Assembly (NCBI GenBank): GCA_026770585.1
Contig: MU646309.1
Location: 1,170,259 to 1,184,136, forward strand
DNA from: Baffinella frigidus
Taxonomy: Eukaryota; Cryptophyceae; Cryptomonadales; Baffinellaceae
Direction: 5' to 3'
Length of the DNA stretch: 13,878 bases
The notes beneath the pieces are model-generated. The model was given only the letters and a program-made list of their open reading frames with translations, made no database searches and was not told the DNA's origin. A program made the position numbers and the translations under genes. Shown in pieces: positions 7,456-13,878 of the stretch (its first letter is position 1; each line of letters opens with the position of its first letter).

Positions 7456-7506
7456 GTGGGCGCCGATGCCGCGGGGTTCAAGGTGCTCGTCGCCAATCAT
7501 AAGTGA
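7456..7506 (+). pseudogene. Degenerate second copy of the thioredoxin terminal exon
   Basis: The frame reads VGADAAGFKVLVANHK and ends in TGA, against VGADAAGLKVLVAKHK for the functional exon. The first four codons of the exon are lost. Of seven base changes, six are at third codon positions and five are silent, which suggests the copy diverged while still under coding constraint. The AG dinucleotides just upstream (7444, 7447, 7451) do not give a phase-0 acceptor for this frame without a stop, so splicing from exon 3 would not make this C-terminus. It is therefore probably non-functional as it stands. Confidence 0.7.
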
Positions 7507-7671
7507 GCCATTGCATGTATCCTCTCAGCACGCACACGTGATCGAGTATCCTCTCAGCAAGCACGAGTGAGCGCAACTGAGTGCAAGTACGCGAAAGTTG
7601 TTGCAAGTGAGCGCGTTTGGCTGCTGCAAGCCAAGCATGGGTTATAGTTCAGCGACTGTCTGGTCCTTGAC

Positions 7672-7677
7672 AATAAA
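7672..7677 (+). terminator. Possible AATAAA polyadenylation signal
   Basis: A single AATAAA hexamer lies 427 nt after the thioredoxin stop and 166 nt after the stop of the duplicated exon. It is the only obvious signal downstream of this gene. Algal polyadenylation signals vary, so this is a weak call. Confidence 0.3.
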
Positions 7678-7768
7678 TCTGTCCAGAGGCGGTCCTCTCG
7701 CCTGGGGTTCCAGAGCGCAAGTGAGTGCTTCAAGTGAGTGCAAGTGAGCGCAGGTGATTGCTGCTGGC

Positions 7769-7889
7769 TACAGGGGTACCTCGCTCATACGAAACGCCCA
7801 ACCCCCTGGGACCACCACAGGGCCCTAGGCATAGGCCTACTGTAGGGTCCTAGGGGATGGCGGTTTCTTATGAGCGTGGTACCCCTGTA
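7769..7889 (+). mobile_element. 121-bp palindromic element P, copy P4
   Basis: This is a well-preserved copy: TACAGGGGTACCTCGCTCAT to GTGGTACCCCTGTA, with the centre AGGGCCCTAGGCATAGGCCT. TA stands at both ends. It is intergenic, between the thioredoxin 3' flank and a repeated non-coding block. No long flanking direct repeat is visible. Confidence 0.88.
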
Positions 7890-7953
7890 GGGATGGCGAC
7901 GTACGCGCGGACGATTCGCTGGGCTGCCTCGGCATATGATGCTGGGTGCCTGT

Positions 7954-8390
7954 GGGTATCTAGGCTCTGAGGGCACTTACGGACGCAAGGTTATGAGCTC
8001 CGCGGGACACGTGGGGCTTGTAGCGTTCAGAGTGCCTCAGTAAATGACGCTGCACACAGCGAGACCTGCGCCGACTGCGTCCCGAGGCGGGCCTATCTAC
8101 CCGTGATGGAACTATCTGTCCCGATCGCCCGCCGTGTGTGAAGTGCAGGGGTACCTCGCTCATAAGAAACCACCGCCCCCTAGGGCCCTACAGTAGGCCT
8201 ATGCCAAGTGCTCTATGGTGGTCCTAGGGGGGGGGCAGTTTCTTATTAGCGAGGTGCCCCTGTATCTACCCTGAGATGGAGCTATTTGTCCCGATAGCAC
8301 GCCGTGTGTGAGGCGGTCCACACGCAGACCCCGCGGTGCAGTCTTGGTATCTAGGCTGTAAGGGCACCTGCATAGGCAAGGTTATGAGGC
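7954..8390 (+). repeat. Diverged non-coding direct repeats around P5
   Basis: Two pairs are seen. GGTATCTAGGCT...GGGCAC...CAAGGTTATGAG occurs at about 7954-7999 and 8345-8390. A segment of about 51 bp, TATCTACCC...GTGTGTGA, occurs at 8093-8143 and 8263-8313. The second pair directly flanks element P5. No open frame of protein character crosses them. Confidence 0.7.
8144..8264 (-). mobile_element. 121-bp palindromic element P, copy P5
   Basis: It runs from TGCAGGGGTACCTCGCTCAT to GCGAGGTGCCCCTGTA with an inverted centre (CCTACAGTAGGCCTATGCC), so it lies opposite to P4. The left TA is TG here. Diverged direct repeats of about 51 bp (8093-8143 and 8263-8313) abut the two ends. Confidence 0.87.
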
Positions 8391-8399
8391 CCCCAGTGT

Positions 8400-8918
8400 A
8401 AAGTTCAAATGCAGTTCCCCCTGTTGTGAGGACCGCCTCCGTCCATGCGCCCGTCTCAGGCCATTAGGTCGATTGTCTACGGATGGTCGCACAGTCATCG
8501 CCTATGTCCTTTAATACACGCCGCTCTCTACGCCCCCTCGAGGGGATCCGAACACTCACCACCTCCAGGGGAAAGAATACCAGGGCAGAGCCCCACGATC
8601 ACATGCAGCCCCCTCCCCTCTTGACGACCCTCCCCATCAGATAGTCGGGCCGGTGGACTGAACCAGCCTCACCACGGCCGCTGATGCGCTGCGAGGGTCG
8701 TCTTCTAAGCAGGCCCTTGCGTTTAGCCGAACTTGCGATCACTGCCGGACGAAGAGTAGTGGGGGTCGGCCCACGAAGGGATCTGTTCGGGAAAAGGGAA
8801 TTTGAGCAAAAGGGAGGCTCGGCCGCGGGTCGGGGCGCGCCAGGCCATTCATGCTGAAACTCCTCGAATCCAGCGCAGGTAGCATACGGTGTAGGGCGAC
8901 GTTAGGCCGCAGGGCTTC
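8400..8918. other. Unassigned intergenic sequence
   Basis: About 520 bp of mixed composition between P5's flanking repeats and P6. I found no credible exon, RNA gene, inverted repeat or array. A GTTCGGATCC-like string on the minus strand near 8540 superficially resembles a tRNA T-arm but lacks paired stems and an anticodon arm. Confidence 0.5.
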
Positions 8919-9037
8919 TTCAGGGGTACCTCGCAGACCCTACAATAGGCCTCGTAGGACCCTGCAGTAGGCCGACGCCTAGGGCCCTATGGTGGTCCTG
9001 AGGGTGGGCGGTTTCTTATGAGTGAGGTAACCCTGTA
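8919..9037 (-). mobile_element. Palindromic element P, copy P6 (119 bp)
   Basis: The left arm is rearranged: CAGGGGTACCTCGC is followed directly by AGACCCTACAATAGGCCT, so the left stem is missing and central sequence is repeated. The right arm (GGCGGTTTCTTATGAGTGAGG) is intact. The centre is in the inverted orientation, as in P3 and P5. The left terminal TA is TT. Confidence 0.8.
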
Positions 9038-9108
9038 CACAAAACGTGGTCCACGGCGTCTTAGGGCCTACCAGAGTCCAATAGCGTGTGCAAATTAATT
9101 GTCTCTTC

Positions 9109-9209
9109 AGTGGCGAGGGCGTCGTATTCGAACCCCAGCAGGTCGTACGCAGCAGGTCGTACGCCCCTACGGTAGCGCTGCGTAGGAGCCTAATACGCTT
9201 CTCGCCACT
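9109..9209 (+). mobile_element. Foldback element E, copy 2
   Basis: It is bounded by AGTGGCGAG and CTCGCCACT. It matches the reverse complement of the copy at 6854-6938, including TACGGTAG and GCGTAGGAGCCT, and has an internal tandem AGCAGGTCGTACGC duplication. Element P7 starts 8 bp after it. Confidence 0.65.
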
Positions 9210-9216
9210 TAGGGGA

Positions 9217-9338
9217 TACAGGAGTACCTCGCTCATAAAAAAATGCCCCCCCCATAGGACCACCATAGGGCCCTAGGCATAGGCCTGCTGTAGGGTCCTA
9301 GGGCAGGGCGGTTTCTTATGAGCGAGGTACCCCCTGTA
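9217..9338 (+). mobile_element. Palindromic element P, copy P7 (122 bp)
   Basis: It runs from TACAGGAGTACCTCGCTCAT to GCGAGGTACCCCCTGTA, with the centre AGGGCCCTAGGCATAGGCCT in the P4 orientation. TAGGGGATA stands immediately before CAGGAG and again immediately after the final CTG: a perfect 9-bp direct repeat that looks like a target-site duplication. Confidence 0.88.
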
Positions 9339-9702
9339 GGGGATAGCCGCGCCACTCAGCGGCCGCGGACGACTTGCTCACACAGATCACAGATCAAGGA
9401 GCATCCTGGGTCGATTATGCCTACCACCACCCGACTAACACTCAACTGTCTGTCAGCCTGAATCGCTGATCCAGCCCGAGGGCACGGGCTGCGAAATTTC
9501 CCCGAAAACTCTAAGTGAAAGACCGTGAGAATGCGGCTCGCGGGAGATGCGCACCCGGCGGCCCAGCTTTCATCCCTAAATTCATAGTGTGAGGCCCAAC
9601 CGATTTGTACCGGCACGTCCGATTGGTACCGGCAGAAATTTATGGAGTCGGGGGCGTTTGAGAGGAAGCCACGTTTGAGAGAGAGCCACGAGGAATCCTA
9701 GC

Positions 9703-9831
9703 TCTGCCTCAGTCCGCCTGCCCGACTATTCCTAAGTTGCCATGCTGGGTGTGCGGTACAAATCCGTCAACTTTGGAGCGGGAAAGAGCCCGGGCTCACC
9801 AATTTGGGGGGCCCAAATAGACTGAGGCAGA
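9703..9831. mobile_element. Possible foldback element with 12-bp inverted ends
   Basis: TCTGCCTCAGTC (9703-9714) and GACTGAGGCAGA (9820-9831) are perfect inverted repeats bounding 129 bp without coding content. The next inverted-repeat element begins at the very next base. Only one copy was seen, so mobility is inferred from structure alone. Confidence 0.5.
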
Positions 9832-10022
9832 CCACTAGCCCTGGGAGGTTGCTCAAATAGTGCTCTGGCGCAAAGGTGTTTTAAAACTCCAAAAGGAGCT
9901 CCAAGTCCCTTTCTAGTACAAATTTTATATCGTTTTTGTCAGCGAGGTCGAATCGACCCCGCTGTAAAGGTAAATTGAAAATGTTCCAGGGCACTATTTG
10001 AGCCACCTCCCAGGGCTGGTGG
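9832..10022. mobile_element. 191-bp foldback (MITE-like) element with 37-bp inverted ends
   Basis: The left end 9832-9868 and right end 9986-10022 are inverted repeats without gaps, matching at 34 of 37 positions and containing AGCCCTGGGAGG and CTCAAATAGTGC. The inside is AT-richer than its surroundings and non-coding. Relative to the minus-strand exon ending at 10039, the element starts 16 nt after the GTGCCA donor, so it probably lies in that gene's next intron. Confidence 0.7.
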
Positions 10023-10038
10023 GAGCTGGGAATGGCAC

Positions 10039-10515
10039 CTTGTAGTTAGCGAGCTGAGCCGACGTGAACCCCCCCGAGCTCTGCACCCAGTCGTGCCGGA
10101 TGGGCCGAAAGCCCCCCCCGAACGTCATCTGATGGTCGTACCCTTTCGACTTGCACCTGCCGACCACGCGAAGAGTTAATGCCTCGGGGAAACAAACGGC
10201 AACCCCTCGGGAAACGGCAACCCACACGCTTGTCGACTTCTGCTGCGAACTGGCCGATCCCGCCAGACAGATCCCACGCCGCCCTGCCGCAGGTGTTCAC
10301 AGCGCAGCCGGTTGCCATCCTTGGCCAGATGTAAACCGCGAACCAGGCTGGTCAGGCAAGAAATTCTGCAGGTGACGAGGAGGCGTTCGAGGATTTCGAG
10401 GGGGCACTCACGTTCCCGGGACCCACTCGGCGAGGTTGTCGCCTGGGTGTTTGGCGTTCTTGCACTTGGTATGGTCCATGGACAGCTTGTGGTAGCTCTT
10501 GGTTCCCGCACCGCC
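10039..10515 (-). CDS. Unrecognised protein, two exons of a partial gene
   Basis: Two minus-strand exons fit together: 10515-10412 ends in a GTGAGT donor after phase 2, and 10156-10039 begins after a GGCAG acceptor in the matching phase and ends at AAG before GTGCCA. Together they encode about 74 residues rich in Gly, Lys, His and aromatic residues, with Cys at KCKNAKHPGD and TCKSKGYDH, followed by GGGFRPIRHDWVQSSGG. The composition looks like genuine protein, but I do not recognise the family. The acceptor of the first exon (TTTGCAG at 10516) is a best guess; the exon could extend to about 10612. Neither the start nor the end of the gene was found. The downstream intron would carry the 191-bp foldback element. 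Confidence 0.4.
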
Positions 10516-10989
10516 CTGCAAAGTGCGCCGTTCTCGGTGAGCACGGTCCACCACCTCGGAAGGGGTATTCAGAGCACAAGTTGCAGCCAGGTCGCGGGGC
10601 GGCACGGGAACTTGGCGCATCAAAAAGAAAAACCGTCACATCGCATCGCTAGAGATCCGGATCACGTGGTCCAAGGGAGATACCGTCGCGCCGAAGCCGA
10701 GCAACATAGCCGCCACCATTTTTGCTCGATTTGGAGGTTCTCAAAAGTGGAGCTTCTTTTAAAAGTTCACAGTCCAATGGCTCCAATGTGTTGAAAATTT
10801 GATGGTCAAAGTTCAGGGGTTTCTCCCGCCGAAAGGGTTTCTCTCCTGTGAGTTGGGGGGGGGTGGACAGGGATGGGCTGTTCGCACGGCGGCCTGTCTT
10901 ACTCTGCTCATCTCTTATGATCGAGACTGCATCGACTGCTGAAGGCAGGAAGGGGGGGGTGGACCCGGAATCCTGACGGTTCGTCCGGA

Positions 10990-11179
10990 TTCCTGGTGAG
11001 GATTCCTGGTCCGACCGCGGCCCGTCGTGGCCTCCCGTCGCAGTAAACATCCCGGCGTTTCCTGCCTTGCATAGAAGCGTGTGGTCTGCCGTATACACGT
11101 TCAATACGGTCCAATCGCTTCTCGCTCCGGTGGCCGGGTTAGGACGGGTCCTCAAAAAGTATGACTGGAAAACAGCCTT
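10990..11179 (-). other. Possible further exon of the unrecognised minus-strand gene
   Basis: A minus-strand open stretch reads as protein-like sequence (SYFLRTRPNPATGARSDW, then NVYTADHTLLCKAG and GGHDGPRSDQ) after an acceptor-like TTTTCCAG. It starts only about 20 bp from the dynamin start codon on the other strand, so an upstream intron would overlap dynamin exon 1. I could not link it in phase to the exon at 10515-10412. It may be an exon, a gene fragment or chance. Confidence 0.25.
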
Positions 11180-11194
11180 CGGAAGGAGGCCAGC

Positions 11195-13560
11195 ATGGCT
11201 CCCCGGGATGCGTCCAAGCAAGCCACCGCCGACATCGTCGCCAACTCCGCGGACCTTCCAGAGTTGCGCGCGGTGCGCGAAAGCGTCAAGGTGCCCGCGC
11301 CCTCCCAAATGAGGCTGCATTCACGGCCCGGCGCCCCTGACGTGCTTCCCTATCGCTGAACGCTGGTCCGTGGCTGGTGTGCAGCCCTACATCGACCTCA
11401 TCGATCAGATCCGCGCGCTCGGCGTTGAGCGCGACCTCGAGGGCGGTATCCCGCAGATCGCTGTCATGGGCGACCAGTCCTCCGGGAAGAGCTCGGTGCA
11501 CCTGTTCCCCTCCTCTCTTCTGCATATTCGGCCTGCACCTTACCAGACCAGGCAGCGGGGCCCCAACCTGGCAGTCTGGTGCGTGGACTGATCATCTTGG
11601 GGACTTTGCCGCAGGTTCTGGAGGCGCTGAGTGGGGTGCAGTTCCCGCGCGGCCCCGGGCTCGTGACCAAGTGCGCGACGGAGGTGCGCATGCGCTGCTG
11701 CAAGGACGGCCAGCCTGCCACCTTCAAGGTCTCGCTCTCCTGGAGCAAGCCTCAGCCGGCAGAGGCCGGCTTTTGCAGCCGTGAGGAGATTGGGGACAAG
11801 ATCACGAGCCTCACGGAGCGCCTGCTCGCCGACAGGACCACGCGCGGCGAGAGTGCTTCGTTTGAGAAGGAGCACGCGATTGTGGTGGAGATGCAGGCGC
11901 TGGACGTGCCGGACCTCACCATCATCGACCTTCCGGGCATTGTGCGGACGGCGGTGGAAGGGCAGAATGCCAGCGTGATCGAGGACGTTCGGAACTTGCT
12001 GAACCGCTACCTTCAGCAGGATCGCACCGTCATCCTCGCAGTGGTACCATGTAACGTGGACATTGCCACGGTCGATATCATTGAGATGGCGCGCAAAGCA
12101 GATCCCCAGGGGCAGCGGACGATCGGAGTGCTGACCAAACCAGACCTCATCGATGAGGTGCGTGGCGACCCCGGAACCACCATCTGCAAGTGAAGGGGGG
12201 CTTCACTCTGAAATCGTAAAGACGCGCCGTGCACCACCAGGGCGCGGAGAAGGATGTGGTCGAGACGTTGAAGAACGCCAAGAAGCCGCTGGAGCTTGGG
12301 TACATCATGGTCAAGAACCGCAGCCCCAAGCAGATCGAGGACGGCGTTTCCCTCAGGTTCGCTGCCCCCGAGGTCCTCTTGGCGCGACTCTGCTCGCGAG
12401 CACCTCTGACCTGAGGCACGCTCACCCCCACCTGGCACCGGCTCACGCCCGACCCCGTTCAGCGACGCACGGCGCAAGGAGCGCGAGTACTTCGACTCGC
12501 ACCCTGTCTTCGGCAAGGAGGACGCGGCCCTCTTCGGCGTCGACCGCCTCAGGATGCGTCTCACCGAGATTCTCGTTGAGCGTATCAAGGTGCTGCCCCT
12601 CCTCGCCCCTGGTGAACCTTTGCAGTTTTTTGAAGCACGCCCCGCCTTGGCCCAGCGCTGCCCCTCCTCCGCCCTCCTGCACCCTGCTCGGCAAGCCGGG
12701 CTGCCCCTACAGCGCCGCGAGACGGGTAACCTGAGTATCCTAACACGAAACCTGAGACGCTGACCATGCGTGAAGCCTGCTGAGTCCCGGACACACCCTT
12801 CGGATGCAGTTCTCTCTTCCGGAGCTCAAGGAGCAAGTGGACGTGGTGCTGCGCGTGACCCAGAAGAGCCTCGACGCGCTGGGTGACCCGCCTCCCGAGG
12901 GCGTCAGGGCGCGCCGCAGGCTCCTTCGCGAGGCGGCGCGAATTGTCTCTCGCGACGTGCGGGACGCCTCCAAGGGTTCGTACTGGGGGATTCTGGCGGA
13001 CGATGAGGAGCTGAGGATGTACGCGCGCTTTCACAAGGCCTCGGTGCGTTTCAACGAGGCGGTGTTGAAGCTGAAGCCGGAGGCCACGGTCGAGCGGATC
13101 AAGATGCTCGTTGCCGACCTCCGCGGGCGCGAGCTGCCTGGCATGGCCAACCCTGCTGTCATGCGCGTCCTGGTCAGCAAGCCCCCCCTCAACCCACCTG
13201 GATGCAGCAAGTTCGTGTTTTTTCGGCGGCATACTATGTTGATGGAGACGGTGGAGTGACGCAGGTGATTGCAGATACGTGGTGCCTTCCGCTGGTAACT
13301 TGTGCTTTGGACTGAGCAGGAATGTGATGATGATTTGGATGATGTGGCAGGTGCACGACTTCGTGAAGAGGTGAAGGGAGCCGGTGGACGCATTGCTCCG
13401 GGAGATGGAGGCCCTGGTAGTAGAGGCGTGCCACGGCATCATCTCGCATCGTGTCAAGGGCGCCGGCAAACTTGCGGCGAAGTTCAAGGCCGAGGTGCGG
13501 CGGATCCTGAAACACTCCTGCAAGCGTTTCCGTACGGCGGGATCTGTGCAGAATGGTTAT
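11195..13560 (+). CDS. Mx-type dynamin superfamily GTPase, 3' end outside window
   Basis: Seven exons (11195-11290, 11385-11495, 11615-12157, 12241-12356, 12463-12589, 12810-13172, 13351-13560) join in phases 0,0,0,2,0,0 to give 522 codons. The start lies in a favourable context (GCCAGCATGG) just before the first dynamin helix. GTPase motifs: P-loop GDQSSGKSS (61-69), switch threonine in GLVTK (Thr87), DLPG (174-177), TKPD (243-246) and VKNRS (274-278). Residues 280-450 resemble the middle/stalk, including [16 protein letters not shown] and RGRELPGM. Members assemble on membranes and use GTP hydrolysis to remodel or sever them; no PH domain, proline-rich tail or targeting sequence is visible. 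Codon 460 (13372-13374) is TGA where the stalk helix seems to expect a bulky residue, with VHDFVKR before and [11 protein letters not shown] after in the same frame. The exon 6 donor (GTCAGC at 13173) was chosen by phase and alignment. The final intron begins at 13561 (GTAGGC). Confidence 0.88.
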
Positions 13561-13630
13561 GTAGGCCGAGCCCGCGCTTTTCCCGTTATTTGCAGCCAGA
13601 GCTGCTCACCTACCCAGATGGCCCCAAACT

Positions 13631-13699
13631 TTAACCCTCAACCCACAACCCTCAACCCTCACCGCTCACCCCTCAGAAATTGACCCTGAACCCTGAACC

Positions 13700-13730
<31 letters not shown>

Positions 13731-13791
13731 AACCCTCAACCCTCAACCCTCACCTCTCAAACCTCAACCCCCAACCTACAACCCTCTGCCA

Positions 13792-13878
<87 letters not shown>
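13631..13878 (+). repeat. CCCTCAA heptamer array at the right edge
   Basis: About 250 bp of CCCTCAA repeats, interrupted at first and nearly perfect from 13792 on, lie about 70 nt after the last dynamin donor, inside what should be an intron. The C-rich strand is the sense strand. The unit differs from CCCTAAA by one base. The array runs off the window. Confidence 0.9.

Larger units (their letters stand above)
7183..7642 (+). repeat. Tandem duplication of thioredoxin terminal exon and 3' flank
   Basis: Copy A (7195 to about 7370) contains the end of exon 4, its TGA and a flank with GCAAGTGAGCG-type short repeats. Copy B (7456 to about 7642) repeats this in the same order: exon remnant, stop, CCTCTCAGCA motifs, GAGTGCAAGTA, GCAAGTGAGCGC and a final GGCTGCTGCA segment. 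The copies are clearly diverged, so the event is not recent. Further GCAAGTGAGCG units continue to about 7755. Confidence 0.8.

Noticed and set aside
8530-8560. tRNA-like T-arm string on the minus strand
   Set aside because: No acceptor, D or anticodon stems can be paired around it.
6434-9338. CRISPR-like array of palindromic repeats
   Set aside because: Spacing is irregular, units are 121 bp with long internal stems, orientation varies, and the context is eukaryotic.
9356-9616. 86-codon minus-strand open frame after P7
   Set aside because: It has some protein-like segments, but no recognised family, no splice context and no link to the exons at 10039-10515; support is too weak to call.
10312-10794. 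160-codon plus-strand open frame
   Set aside because: It has low protein character and lies antisense to the better-supported minus-strand exons with matched splice phases.
13372-13374. TGA reassigned to an amino acid in this genome
   Set aside because: The thioredoxin appears to end at TGA in the expected place, so a single in-frame TGA in dynamin is better explained by error, mutation or splicing.

Overview
The window reads as nuclear DNA of a microbial eukaryote, most likely an alga. Coding exons are GC-rich and interrupted by GT-AG introns with consistent phases, the genes sit in both orientations, and introns carry degenerate CCCTAAA/TTTAGGG tracts (the plant and algal telomere motif). 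I cannot place the lineage; a cryptophyte-like or other secondary-plastid alga is a low-confidence guess. No rRNA, tRNA, CRISPR array, operon or bacterial feature was found.

Layout. (1) 1-1457 is repeat-rich: an (AT)43 tract, a roughly 180-bp module present twice at a 370-bp offset plus partial copies, a 72-bp foldback element, GAA microsatellites and short direct repeats. (2) 1458-3491, minus strand, holds the first five exons of a helical-repeat protein that I tentatively match to the Furry/MOR2/Tao3 cell-morphogenesis family; the gene runs left out of its last recognisable exon. (3) 3492-3607 is a 116-bp divergent promoter with two TGACGTCA octamers 28 bp apart. (4) 3608-7245, plus strand, is a complete four-exon mitochondrial-type thioredoxin. 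Its second intron contains telomere-like repeats and a 191-bp-arm inverted repeat; its third intron is filled with small foldback elements and begins exactly at the edge of one. (5) 7246-10038 is dominated by duplicated fragments and miniature inverted-repeat elements, including a second degenerate copy of the thioredoxin terminal exon and most copies of a 121-bp palindromic family (seven copies in the window). (6) About 10039-10515, minus strand, holds two exons of an unrecognised protein. (7) 11195-13560, plus strand, holds seven exons of an Mx-type dynamin GTPase with all GTP-binding motifs but one in-frame TGA in the stalk; the gene continues into a CCCTCAA-repeat intron at the right edge.

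The three main genes are unrelated housekeeping-type functions (cell shape, mitochondrial redox, membrane remodelling), and nothing suggests they act together; the thioredoxin and the Furry-like gene may share a promoter. The most unusual content is non-coding: several families of foldback elements, at least one placed at a splice site, direct repeats of different lengths abutting copies of one family, and telomere-like intron repeats that are C-rich in the sense strand after the donor in all three genes. I see no transposase that could move these elements.
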